Assembly (NCBI RefSeq): GCF_003584165.1
Contig: NZ_QXFJ01000008.1
Span: forward strand, 186,001 to 250,000
Origin: Flagellimonas aequoris
GTDB taxonomy: Bacteria > Bacteroidota > Bacteroidia > Flavobacteriales > Flavobacteriaceae
DNA: 64,000 nucleotides
Reading direction: 5' to 3'
Part shown: positions 35,059-44,046 of the stretch, piece after piece
How the letters are laid out: every line of letters begins with the position of its first letter
Position numbering within the stretch: the stretch's first letter is position 1
Made by a program: the position numbers and the translations under genes
The notes under the pieces: model-generated
The model's database searches: none
Told to the model about the DNA's origin: nothing
The model's input: only the letters and a program-made list of their open reading frames with translations

Positions 35059-35591
35059 CCGAGGAAATTTCTTTAAAGGAAAAACGGTTCAACAAGTGGA
35101 TAACGGTGATATCCATTGCGATACCTTTGGTTGTGGCATTGCTGTTCGGTTATAAGATACCCAATGCAAAACCCTTATCTTTTCTACCGCCCATATATGC
35201 GGCCATCAATGGGATTACGGCCATATTGTTGGTTGCTGCGGTAGTGGCCATTAAAAATGGAAGACAATCCCTGCATCAAAAGTTGATGACCACAAACATC
35301 GTCTTGTCGGCTTTGTTCCTGATTATGTATGTGGCGTACCACATGACATCTGAAACGACTATTTATGGAGGGGAGGGTTTCTTGAAATATATTTATTATT
35401 TCATTCTTTTGACGCACATTGTATTGTCCATTTCCGTTATTCCCTTAGTGCTTATCACATACTCGAAGGTATATTTGGATGATTTTGAAAGCCACAGGCT
35501 TTGGGCCAAGTATACATTCCCGATTTGGCTGTATGTTGCCGTTACGGGGGTGATTGTCTATATCATGATTTCTCCCTACTATCAATATTGA
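35055..35591 (+). CDS. DUF420 membrane protein (CtaM-like)
   Basis: Integral membrane protein with about five helices and the DUF420 pattern: NGITAILLVAAVVAIKNGRQSLHQKLM, then AYHMTSETTIYGG and a later HIVLSISVIPLVLIT. DUF420 proteins (CtaM) are needed for oxidase assembly in some Firmicutes, and their place here, directly behind SCO1, supports a role in heme-copper oxidase maturation. The ATG overlaps the stop of the SCO gene. Confidence 0.8.
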   Translation: MTEEISLKEKRFNKWITVISIAIPLVVALLFGYKIPNAKPLSFLPPIYAAINGITAILLVAAVVAIKNGRQSLHQKLMTTNIVLSALFLIMYVAYHMTSETTIYGGEGFLKYIYYFILLTHIVLSISVIPLVLITYSKVYLDDFESHRLWAKYTFPIWLYVAVTGVIVYIMISPYYQY

Positions 35592-35597
35592 TGCGTT

Positions 35598-35810
35598 ATG
35601 AAAGTTAAACTGTTGTTGGTTCTTGTTGTATTGTTGGTGTTTCCATCGGTGATGGATGCTCAATGTGCCATGTGCCGTGCAGTGGTGGAGAGCGAAGCGG
35701 ATGGAGGCACTGCTGAAGGCATAAATAACGGGATAGTTTACTTAATGGCCGTGCCCTATGTTTTGATTGCCGCCCTGTTCTATTTCATCTACAGAAAAAT
35801 GAGGGGATAG
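35598..35810 (+). CDS. Small membrane protein with exported CxxC motif
   Basis: A 70-residue protein with a signal peptide (about residues 1-22, ending MDAQ), a CAMC motif at residues 23-26 right at the mature N-terminus, a short polar stretch and one C-terminal helix (about 45-65) ending in basic residues. Layout: periplasmic thiol or metal pair tethered to the inner membrane. It follows DUF420 by 6 bases, so a role in copper delivery or thiol redox during oxidase assembly is inferred. A GGGG/CCCC mini-hairpin and a T-run after the stop codon may end the operon. Confidence 0.75.
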   Translation: MKVKLLLVLVVLLVFPSVMDAQCAMCRAVVESEADGGTAEGINNGIVYLMAVPYVLIAALFYFIYRKMRG

Positions 35811-35911
35811 GCCCCAAATCCATTTTTTTTCTCATTAGGTGTAACATTTTGCGGTTTATTTCATCTAATAGTTGTACGCTTGCGTATTTCATCAATCAAA
35901 ATCGCTAACCT

Positions 35912-37156
35912 ATGTTCGACCTTGAGCGGTGGCAAGAAATATTTGACACCATCCGAAAGAACAAACTCCGTACTTTTTTGACCGGGCTTTCCGTAGCCTC
36001 TGGTATCTTCATACTCGTTATTCTTTTGGGTTTTGGGCAAGGTATGCGCAACGGCATTGAACAGGAGTTCAAGGAAGATGCCTCTACCAGTGTTTGGGTA
36101 TGGCCAGGCGTAACCTCAAAAGAGTACAAAGGGCTCAATCCCGGAAGACCCATTCAACTGGTCAATGAAAACTTCGATAACGCCTCTGCCATCTTCAAAA
36201 GTGATATTGAATATGGTTCGTCTCGCGCCTTTGTGCGCGGGGTAACGGTCAATTATGGAAAAGAGGCCCTTATTTATAGCGTTCAGGGAGTGGCGGCCGA
36301 TTTTCAGTTTATAGAGAATGCCTCAATGATAGAAGGGCGGTTCATCAACTACCAAGATGAAGCAAGTGCAGGCAAGGTGGCCATCATTGGCAATAAGATC
36401 AAAAAGGATGTTTTCAACGAAGTGGAGACGCCCATTGGGGAGTTCATCGATGTGTCGGGAATACCCTTCAAGGTCATCGGCGTTTACAAAGAAATGGAAG
36501 ATCGTGAGGAAGAGCGCATTTATATCCCTATTACCACAGCACAAAAGGCCTTTAATGGAGGCAACCGGGTGAACAACATGTCCTTTACCCTTCCCCCTGT
36601 AGAAAACTTTGACCAAGCTGTTGCCCAAGCCATCAATTTCAAAAATGGGCTCAGGGAATATCTGCAACAAGTGCATACTGTGGCTCCAGACGATACCAGT
36701 GCCATGGAGGTATGGAGTGCCATGGAAGAAGCCAAAAGGTATTATGGTCTCACCAACAACATCAAGCTCTTTTTCTGGTTTGTGGGGATTTGTACCATTA
36801 TTGCCGGGGTGGTAGGTGTCAGTAACATCATGATGATCGTAGTGAAGGAACGCACCCGTGAAATCGGTATTAGAAAGGCGCTGGGGGCCAAGCCTTGGTC
36901 CATTATCGGGATGATCCTGCACGAAGCTATTTTCGTGACGGCCATTTCGGGTTTTGCTGGGCTGATTTTTAGTATGGCCTTATTGGAACTCGTAGGACCC
37001 AATATTGAGGTAGATTATGTATTGAATCCTTCTGTGAATTTCAACGTGGCCTTCTCCACGGTACTCGTGCTGATCGCTGCGGGAACCCTGGCAGGATTTG
37101 TCCCTGCCTACCGGGCAGCAAAAGTAAAAGTGATAGAATCCCTTCGGGACGAATAA
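35912..37156 (+). CDS. MacB/FtsX-type ABC transporter permease (unit 1, first)
   Basis: Inner-membrane permease with the MacB topology: one N-terminal helix (about residues 21-42), a large periplasmic MacB_PCD domain (about 45-275) and an FtsX domain with three helices at the C-terminus. The ATPase is not fused. The segment VKERTREIGIRKALGA after the second helix is the conserved coupling region that contacts the ATPase. MacB-type systems are mechanotransmission pumps acting on periplasmic substrates. First gene of a duplicated locus; the only ATPase lies about 2.5 kb downstream. Confidence 0.92.
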   Translation: MFDLERWQEIFDTIRKNKLRTFLTGLSVASGIFILVILLGFGQGMRNGIEQEFKEDASTSVWVWPGVTSKEYKGLNPGRPIQLVNENFDNASAIFKSDIEYGSSRAFVRGVTVNYGKEALIYSVQGVAADFQFIENASMIEGRFINYQDEASAGKVAIIGNKIKKDVFNEVETPIGEFIDVSGIPFKVIGVYKEMEDREEERIYIPITTAQKAFNGGNRVNNMSFTLPPVENFDQAVAQAINFKNGLREYLQQVHTVAPDDTSAMEVWSAMEEAKRYYGLTNNIKLFFWFVGICTIIAGVVGVSNIMMIVVKERTREIGIRKALGAKPWSIIGMILHEAIFVTAISGFAGLIFSMALLELVGPNIEVDYVLNPSVNFNVAFSTVLVLIAAGTLAGFVPAYRAAKVKVIESLRDE

Positions 37157-37176
37157 ATATATCTAAGCAAGTCAAG

Positions 37177-38433
37177 ATGTTCAATAGAGATAGATGGCGG
37201 GAAATACTGGAAGTCCTCACAAGCAATGTGTGGCGCACCATTTTTACGGCCTTTGGGGTCTGTTGGGGCATCTTTATCCTGATCGTACTCTTGGCTGCTG
37301 GAAAGGGACTTGAAAACGGAATCAAAAAAGACTTTGGCGATATTGCAACCAATACCATGTTCATGTGGACGCGTGCCACTACCCGAGCCTATGAGGGGTT
37401 GCCCCAAGGGAGACGATTTGAGTTTAAGATCAATGATGTACAGGCCATTCGAGACAATGTGCCGAACCTTCGGTTTATTTCCCCGAGGAACCAATTGGGC
37501 GGTTTTGGGGGCAACAACAATGTGGTGCGAGGCATTCGGACCGGGGCATACAATGTGTATGGCGATTATCCGGAAATCATCAACCAAGATCCCATGGCGG
37601 TTACTTCGGGAAGGTTTTTGAACTACAACGACATCAACGAAAAAAGAAAAGTGGCCATCATTGGGCTAGGGGTCAAAAACGATCTGTATGATAAGGATGA
37701 AGATCCGTTGGGCACCTACATCAAAATACAAGGAGTGAATTTTATGGTCATCGGAACCTACAAAAAGAACAATAGCGGTGGAGGGGAAGAAGGTCAAAAA
37801 GAGATTTTTGTGCCCTTTACTTCCTTTTCGCAAGCCTTTAACAGAGGAGAGGATGTGGGATGGATGGCCATCACTGCCAATGACGGTAGTTCCATTTCCG
37901 TGTTGAAGGACAAGATTGTGAGCGTAATGAAGGAAAGGCACAAAGTGCATCCAGAGGATACTCGGGCTGTCGGTTATTTTGATCTGTACGAACAATACAA
38001 TAGGGTGGAAAGTCTTTTTGGTGCCTTGAAGGCCGTGGCCTACATTGTTGGGATTATGGTGTTGCTATCCGGAATTATCGGGGTGAGTAATATCATGTTA
38101 ATAGTTGTGAAGGAACGTACCAAGGAAATTGGGATTAGAAGGGCTTTGGGGGAACAACCTTGGTCCATAAAGAAACAGATTTTGATGGAATCCATCTTTT
38201 TGACCCTGATATCGGGCATGGTGGGCATCATCTTCGGATCCTTGGTCATTTTCGGCATCAATTCCCTTTTGGATAGCGTAGGATCTGTGGATATGTTCAT
38301 GAGCCCCAGTGTAAGTGTCGGGGTAGTGACCGGGGCATTGACCATTTTAATGGTTTCTGGGTTGTTGGCCGGATTCATTCCGGCTCAGAGTGCCATTAGG
38401 GTCAGGCCCATTGAAGCATTAAGAACAGAATAA
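37177..38433 (+). CDS. MacB/FtsX-type ABC transporter permease (unit 1, second)
   Basis: Same architecture as the preceding permease: N-terminal helix, periplasmic MacB_PCD domain and C-terminal FtsX domain with VKERTKEIGIRRALGE. It ends RPIEALRTE, nearly the same as the last permease of unit 2 (RPIEALREE). The two adjacent permeases probably form a heterodimer. Starts 20 bases after its partner and is followed by an adaptor gene after 32 bases. Confidence 0.92.
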   Translation: MFNRDRWREILEVLTSNVWRTIFTAFGVCWGIFILIVLLAAGKGLENGIKKDFGDIATNTMFMWTRATTRAYEGLPQGRRFEFKINDVQAIRDNVPNLRFISPRNQLGGFGGNNNVVRGIRTGAYNVYGDYPEIINQDPMAVTSGRFLNYNDINEKRKVAIIGLGVKNDLYDKDEDPLGTYIKIQGVNFMVIGTYKKNNSGGGEEGQKEIFVPFTSFSQAFNRGEDVGWMAITANDGSSISVLKDKIVSVMKERHKVHPEDTRAVGYFDLYEQYNRVESLFGALKAVAYIVGIMVLLSGIIGVSNIMLIVVKERTKEIGIRRALGEQPWSIKKQILMESIFLTLISGMVGIIFGSLVIFGINSLLDSVGSVDMFMSPSVSVGVVTGALTILMVSGLLAGFIPAQSAIRVRPIEALRTE

Positions 38434-38465
38434 ATAGAAATCAATCAAAATAATAACATACCAAA

Positions 38466-39566
38466 ATGAAAAAGTCGGTAACCATAGCCATCCTGTTGCT
38501 CATCGTAATCGTGTTCGGTGGCTCCATGTATTATCTCTATCAGAAGAACGCTGAAGACCCGGTAATATATCAGACCGAAACACCATCTACACAGACCATT
38601 GTTAAAAAAGCAGTGGCCACTGGCAGTATTCTTCCTTTGGAAGAAGTATTGATCAAACCCAATATATCAGGGGTGATAGAGGAAATATTCGTGGAAGGAG
38701 GGGATTTTGTGAAATCTGGAGACCTGTTGGCCAAGATTAAAGTGGTCCCTAACCTTTCGGCCCTTAACGATGCCAAAAATGCCATTGATGAAGCCAAGAT
38801 CAGCCTGGACGATCAAATGCGAAATCTGGAACGACAAACCACTCTATTTGGAAAAGGGGTAATCTCCAAAACCGATATGGAGAGGGCCCAAGTAACCTAT
38901 GATCAGGCCAAGCAGGCCTATGCTGCCGCCAATAAACGATATGATATCGTGAAAACGGGAACAACCAGTGGATTTAGCAACGCAGCCAATACCATGATCA
39001 GGGCAACCGTGAGTGGAATGGTACTGGAGGTACCCGTGGAAGTGGGTAACCAGGTCATAGAGAGCAACAACTTTAATGAAGGAACCACCATTGCCGCCAT
39101 TGCCGATGTAAACAAAATGATTTTTGAAGGTAAGGTGGATGAATCTGAGGTAGGGCGAATCAAGGAAGACCTTCCCTTGGAGATTACCGTAGGGGCCATA
39201 GAGGATAAGGTCTTTGATGCCATCTTGGATTATATCGCTCCAAAAGGCAAAGAGGAAAATGGAGCTATCCAGTTTGAGATCAAAGGGTCGTTGAAAAAAA
39301 GCGATACCACCTTTATCCGTGCTGGACTTAGTGCCAATGCCTCCATTATTTTGGCCCGTGCCGATAGTGTTTTGGCTGTTAAGGAAGCCTTGGTACAGTT
39401 TGATGGGGATACCAAAAAACCTTTTGTGGAGGTCGAAACGTCCGACCAACAATTTGAACGTCGCGATGTGGAATTGGGGGTAAGCGATGGCATCTTTGTG
39501 GAGATAAAATCAGGCCTAGCAGCCACCGATAAGATAAAAGTTTGGAACGCAGTCGCGGAAGAATAG
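38466..39566 (+). CDS. Periplasmic adaptor (HlyD/MacA-type membrane fusion protein, unit 1)
   Basis: Membrane fusion protein bridging the permeases to an outer-membrane channel. It has an N-terminal anchor (about residues 5-25), a lipoyl half-motif (LIKPNISGVIEEIFVEGGDFV), a short helical hairpin (about 100-155), the second half-motif (IRATVSGMVLEVPVEVG) and a beta-barrel. A second, similar adaptor closes unit 2; both end with KIKVWN followed by a few polar residues. The short hairpin suggests a MacA-like rather than AcrA-like assembly. Confidence 0.9.
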   Translation: MKKSVTIAILLLIVIVFGGSMYYLYQKNAEDPVIYQTETPSTQTIVKKAVATGSILPLEEVLIKPNISGVIEEIFVEGGDFVKSGDLLAKIKVVPNLSALNDAKNAIDEAKISLDDQMRNLERQTTLFGKGVISKTDMERAQVTYDQAKQAYAAANKRYDIVKTGTTSGFSNAANTMIRATVSGMVLEVPVEVGNQVIESNNFNEGTTIAAIADVNKMIFEGKVDESEVGRIKEDLPLEITVGAIEDKVFDAILDYIAPKGKEENGAIQFEIKGSLKKSDTTFIRAGLSANASIILARADSVLAVKEALVQFDGDTKKPFVEVETSDQQFERRDVELGVSDGIFVEIKSGLAATDKIKVWNAVAEE

Positions 39567-39674
39567 GCCTTTAATCAATCATTTAACAAAAAATTTAAAC
39601 AATTGCTGTAACAATTTAACAACTTGTAGGTCTAACAGGCAAGAGGTTAAAAAAGATAGCTAACATAACCAATC

Positions 39675-40376
39675 ATGATAGAAATCAAAGATCTTCACAA
39701 ATCCTATAAAATGGGAAGCAATTCCCTTCATGTTTTAAAGGGGATAAATTTTAAAGTGGAAGAAGGGGAGCTAGTGGCCATTATGGGGTCTTCAGGATCT
39801 GGAAAATCCACCTTGTTGAACATTTTGGGAATGTTGGACGGGGCCGATTCCGGAGAATATACCTTGGATGGAGTACCTATCAAAAACCTCAGTGAAACCA
39901 AAGCTGCGCAGTACAGGAACAAGTTCCTGGGTTTCATTTTCCAATCCTTCAACCTGATCAATTACAAAAGCGCCTTGGAGAACGTGGCCCTTCCGCTGTA
40001 CTATCAAAAAGTACCTAGAAAGGAGCGTCAGGAAAAGGCCATGCAATATTTGGACAGGGTAGGTCTTAAGCCATGGGCTACCCACCATCCGAGTGAGTTG
40101 TCCGGGGGACAAAAGCAAAGGGTGGCCATAGCCAGGGCCATGGCGGCTGAACCCAAAGTACTTCTCGCGGATGAGCCAACGGGAGCCTTGGACAGTAAAA
40201 CGTCCTATGAGGTGATGGACCTTATCCAAAAAATCAACGACGAAGGCAATACCATTTTGGTGGTGACCCACGAAGAGGATATTGCACACATGTGCAAACG
40301 CATCGTACACCTAAAGGATGGTGTGATCGTGGAGGACAAGAAAATAGAACAAGTAAGGGCAGGGCAATATGTTTGA
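39675..40376 (+). CDS. ABC transporter ATPase, LolD/MacB type
   Basis: Cytoplasmic ATPase that powers MacB/Lol-type transporters. Walker A GSSGSGKS (about residues 38-45), the signature LSGGQ, Walker B VLLADEPTGALDS and the switch histidine in VVTHEED are intact; the length of 233 fits LolD-type ATPases. It overlaps the next permease by 8 bases. It is the only ATPase in a locus with four permeases, so it probably serves both permease pairs, unless unit 1 uses one encoded elsewhere. The 108-base AT-rich gap ahead of it has no clear promoter. Confidence 0.94.
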   Translation: MIEIKDLHKSYKMGSNSLHVLKGINFKVEEGELVAIMGSSGSGKSTLLNILGMLDGADSGEYTLDGVPIKNLSETKAAQYRNKFLGFIFQSFNLINYKSALENVALPLYYQKVPRKERQEKAMQYLDRVGLKPWATHHPSELSGGQKQRVAIARAMAAEPKVLLADEPTGALDSKTSYEVMDLIQKINDEGNTILVVTHEEDIAHMCKRIVHLKDGVIVEDKKIEQVRAGQYV

Positions 40377-41598
40377 TCGGGACGTTTGGCAGGAAATTTT
40401 CAACACGATTAAGACGAACAAGCTACGGACCTTCCTGACTGGGTTCTCCGTAGGATGGGCCATCTTTATCTTGGTGATGCTATTGGCTTCAGTCAACGGA
40501 ATGCAGAATGGTTTTACCAACCAGTTCAACGATGATGCAACCAATTCCATCTTTGTGCGTCCTGGAACCACGTCCAAGGCCTATGGAGGATTTGAAGCAG
40601 GCCGACGTATCCAATTGAAAAATGACGATCTCGAGTATATCAAGAAGAGTTTTCCTGATGATGTCGAATATATAAGTGCTCGGTACTATGCCAATGCTAC
40701 TGCAAGGTACAAAAGTGAAACAGGATCCTATTCCGTTCAGGCGACACATCCCGACCATCAGGCCATTGAAAAGACATTGGTTGTTGCCGGTAGATATGTA
40801 AATGAGGCAGACGTCATCAATAAGGCAAAAGTGGCCGTAATCGGAAGAAAGGTTGCGGAAGACCTTTTTAAGAACGAGGATCCCCTAGGTCAATTTGTGG
40901 AGCTGAACAATTTACCCTTTAGGGTAATCGGAATATTTACCGATGACGGGGATGATAATGCCGAAAGAAGAATCTATGCACCAATAAGCACCTATCAGCG
41001 TATTTATGGCAACACGAATGACATTAACATGATTGCCCTCACCTATAATCCTACCTATGACCTTGCCAAGGCATTGGAGTTTTCAGGTAGATTGGAGGAT
41101 TTGATGAAGAGAAGGCACAAGATAGATCCTGATGATCAAGCAGGTCTGTATGTGTTCAACTATGCAGAGGCTTTTGAGAACATTAGCAGTTTTACTGCAG
41201 TATTAAAAGGAATAGGCATTGGGGTTGGGTTTTTGATCCTTGTTGCAGGTATTGTAGGCATCGGGAACATTATGGTCTTCACCATTAAGGAGCGAACCAA
41301 GGAAATAGGGGTGCGAAAGGCTTTGGGGGCAAGGCCCAGACAAATTGTGAACCTGGTTTTGCTGGAGTCCGTTTTCATTACTGCCATTTCAGGTTTTGTA
41401 GGACTATTATTTGCATGGATCATACTTGCGGCATTGGGTCCAATGTTCCAGACACCGGCCTTTAGCAATCCATCGGTAAATCTTTCTACAGTGGTAACGG
41501 CTACCATTATATTGATTGTTGCAGGCGTACTGGCGGGATTGATCCCGGCCATGAAAGCCGCGAATGTTAAACCCATTGTTGCACTAAGTGATAAATAG
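40369..41598 (+). CDS. MacB/FtsX-type ABC transporter permease (unit 2, first)
   Basis: N-terminal helix, periplasmic MacB_PCD domain and three-helix FtsX domain, with IKERTKEIGVRKALGA as coupling segment. It lines up best by position with the first permease of unit 1; both open with the same kind of W-x-E-I-F-x-T-I-x-x-N-K-L-R-T-F-L-T-G stretch. It overlaps the ATPase gene by 8 bases and is 2 bases from the next permease. Confidence 0.92.
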   Translation: MFDRDVWQEIFNTIKTNKLRTFLTGFSVGWAIFILVMLLASVNGMQNGFTNQFNDDATNSIFVRPGTTSKAYGGFEAGRRIQLKNDDLEYIKKSFPDDVEYISARYYANATARYKSETGSYSVQATHPDHQAIEKTLVVAGRYVNEADVINKAKVAVIGRKVAEDLFKNEDPLGQFVELNNLPFRVIGIFTDDGDDNAERRIYAPISTYQRIYGNTNDINMIALTYNPTYDLAKALEFSGRLEDLMKRRHKIDPDDQAGLYVFNYAEAFENISSFTAVLKGIGIGVGFLILVAGIVGIGNIMVFTIKERTKEIGVRKALGARPRQIVNLVLLESVFITAISGFVGLLFAWIILAALGPMFQTPAFSNPSVNLSTVVTATIILIVAGVLAGLIPAMKAANVKPIVALSDK

Positions 41599-41600
41599 TT

Positions 41601-42857
41601 ATGTGGTTATTTGATAGGGATTTATGGATTGAAATTTTTCATACACTGGGCAAGAACATGTTCAGGACCTTCTTGACCATGCTGGGTGTGATATTCGCCA
41701 TGATCATTTTGGTACTGCTCTTGGGATCTGCCAATGGGATGAGCAATGGTTTTAATAAAATATTTGCAGGAACGGCTTCCAACAGCCTGTTTGTATGGGG
41801 GCAGCAAACCTCGGAACCCTATAAGGGGTTTGAAAGAGGTAGGAGGATACGGTACAAGATCGAGGATGCTGAAATCTTGAAAAAACAGATTCCCGAAATT
41901 GAAGTACTGGCACCTAGGATTGAATTGGCAAGCCATAGGGGAACGGTTACCGTTTATCGTAATGGACAAACAAGTGGTTCCGCTGTTTATGGGGATTATC
42001 CGGAAATAGACAATATCACCAAAAAGAAATTGGTAGAAGGCAGGTTCCTGAACCAGACCGATATGGACCACTCCAAAAAAGTATGCGTCATCGGAGAGGA
42101 AACCTACAAGCTTTTGTTTGAAAAAGGCGAAAAGGCCATTGGGGAAAATATCAGGATCAATGGAGTGTATTTTACCGTGGTGGGCATCTACAAACCCAAT
42201 AACAACATCAATATTGATGGGGAAAATGCAGTGTTCATTCCCTTCACCACTTTTCAAAAGGCATTCAATTCAGGCGACCAAATGGGATGGATGGCCATTG
42301 CGGTACAGGAGAATACACCCGTTCCTGTGGTCGAAAAACAGATCAAGGACATCTTGAAGGCCAAGTACGATATCCATCCAGACGATGAAAGGGCTATCGG
42401 TAGTTTTGATATGTCCGAGATTTTCAACAACATTACAGCCTTTACTACTGTGCTTCAAGGTTTCTCCTTCTTCGTTGGAATCTTTACACTGTTGGCAGGG
42501 GTAATCGCGATCAGCAACATTTTATTGATTACCGTTAAGGAAAGGACCAAAGAGATTGGGGTGCGAAGAGCCTTGGGAGCGACTCCCAAGATTGTGAAAC
42601 GCCAGATTGTGGTAGAGGCCATTGTGCTTACCGCATTTGCTGGATTGGTAGGCTTTGCAATTTCAGTTGGTATATTGTCCATAATGGATTCCATGTGGGG
42701 CAGTGGGGATAATTTCCCCTTTGTGAAACCCATGATCAGTGTACCGCAGTTTCTCGTCTCTTTTGTGCTGATGGTGGGACTGAGCGTACTGATAGGACTA
42801 TTGCCGGCCAACCGCGCCGTTAGGGTACGGCCCATTGAAGCATTGAGAGAAGAATAA
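41601..42857 (+). CDS. MacB/FtsX-type ABC transporter permease (unit 2, second)
   Basis: Same fold as the other three permeases: N-terminal helix, MacB_PCD periplasmic domain and FtsX domain with VKERTKEIGVRRALGA, ending RPIEALREE. It shares with the second permease of unit 1 an internal VYGDYPEI motif and the C-terminus, so the two look like orthologous positions after a duplication. Followed after 35 bases by the second adaptor. Confidence 0.92.
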   Translation: MWLFDRDLWIEIFHTLGKNMFRTFLTMLGVIFAMIILVLLLGSANGMSNGFNKIFAGTASNSLFVWGQQTSEPYKGFERGRRIRYKIEDAEILKKQIPEIEVLAPRIELASHRGTVTVYRNGQTSGSAVYGDYPEIDNITKKKLVEGRFLNQTDMDHSKKVCVIGEETYKLLFEKGEKAIGENIRINGVYFTVVGIYKPNNNINIDGENAVFIPFTTFQKAFNSGDQMGWMAIAVQENTPVPVVEKQIKDILKAKYDIHPDDERAIGSFDMSEIFNNITAFTTVLQGFSFFVGIFTLLAGVIAISNILLITVKERTKEIGVRRALGATPKIVKRQIVVEAIVLTAFAGLVGFAISVGILSIMDSMWGSGDNFPFVKPMISVPQFLVSFVLMVGLSVLIGLLPANRAVRVRPIEALREE

Positions 42858-42892
42858 TCAACACAAATAAATAACGAATCAAATAAACGATA

Positions 42893-44005
42893 ATGAACAA
42901 GTATGTAAAGTACGGATTGATTGGAGTAGCGGTCATTGGAATTTTGGCCGCCATGGTATACTTTCTAAAGCAGAACAGTACACCCGTTGAACTCTACAAG
43001 ACCGAAACCGCGGTCCGCAAGGATATTGTGAACAAGGTAATTGTTACGGGAAAGGTCATTCCAGAAGACGAGATCAATATCAAACCCCAAATATCCGGTA
43101 TTATAGACAAGATCATTTTGGAGGAAGGGGTAAAGGTTAAGGCCGGAGACCTTATCGCCGTGATCAAAGTGGTTCCCAACGAACAATCCTTGAACCAGGC
43201 TGCAGGTAGGGTCCGTAATGCCGAATTGGCCCTGAGCAATGCCAAGATCGAATATGATAGGAATAAAGTGTTGTTCGATAAGGGCGTGATTTCCAGTCAG
43301 GATTTCAATAATCTGAAGTTGACCTTTGATCAAGCCACCCAAGAATTGAAGAATGCCCAGGCCGATTACCAGATTATTCAAAAGGGATCTGCCGGTGGCT
43401 CGGCCAGTGCCAATACCAATATTAGGGCTACTGTTTCCGGAACCATTTTGGAAATTCCGGTAAAGGAAGGGGATCAGGTAATCCAGAGTAACAACTTTAA
43501 CGATGGTACTACCATTGCCACTATTGCCGATATGGGTAAAATGATCTTTGAAGGGGAAGTGGACGAAGCCGAGGTTGGAAAACTCCATGTTGGAATGCCT
43601 TTACAGATTAGCTTGGGAGCACTGGAAGAACAAAAGTTCGAGGCCAATTTAAAGTTCATCGCGCCAAAAGGTGTAGAGGAAGAAGGTGCTGTTCAGTTCA
43701 AGATTGAAGGAGATTTGGCCTTGACCGATACCACTTCCTATGTGAGGGCCGGCTACAGTGCCAACGCCTCCATCGTTTTGGAAGAGAGGAAGGATGTACT
43801 GGCCATTAAGGAAGCTTTGCTACAGTTCGACAAGGAAACAGAAAAACCATATGTAGAAGTTGAGGTTGGGGAGAACAAGTTCGAAAGGAAAGACCTTGAA
43901 TTGGGGGTTAGTGATGGTATCGATGTGGAAGTGGTCTCAGGAATCGATGAAAACTCCAAGATCAAAGTTTGGAACAAGCTCGAGAAAAAGTCAGAGGATA
44001 ATTAA
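42893..44005 (+). CDS. Periplasmic adaptor (HlyD/MacA-type membrane fusion protein, unit 2)
   Basis: Membrane fusion protein with an N-terminal anchor (about residues 7-25), split lipoyl motif (INIKPQISGIIDKIILEEG and IRATVSGTILEIPVKEG), helical hairpin and beta-barrel. Many segments coincide with the adaptor of unit 1: the QVI.SNNFN.GTTIA stretch and FERRDVELGVSDGI/FERKDLELGVSDGI. It lies 2 bases before the TolC-like gene, so it is the likely direct partner of the outer-membrane channel. Confidence 0.91.
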   Translation: MNKYVKYGLIGVAVIGILAAMVYFLKQNSTPVELYKTETAVRKDIVNKVIVTGKVIPEDEINIKPQISGIIDKIILEEGVKVKAGDLIAVIKVVPNEQSLNQAAGRVRNAELALSNAKIEYDRNKVLFDKGVISSQDFNNLKLTFDQATQELKNAQADYQIIQKGSAGGSASANTNIRATVSGTILEIPVKEGDQVIQSNNFNDGTTIATIADMGKMIFEGEVDEAEVGKLHVGMPLQISLGALEEQKFEANLKFIAPKGVEEEGAVQFKIEGDLALTDTTSYVRAGYSANASIVLEERKDVLAIKEALLQFDKETEKPYVEVEVGENKFERKDLELGVSDGIDVEVVSGIDENSKIKVWNKLEKKSEDN

Positions 44006-44046
44006 TAATGGCTGACCAACATTTAAGAACCAAAATCAAAAAACGA

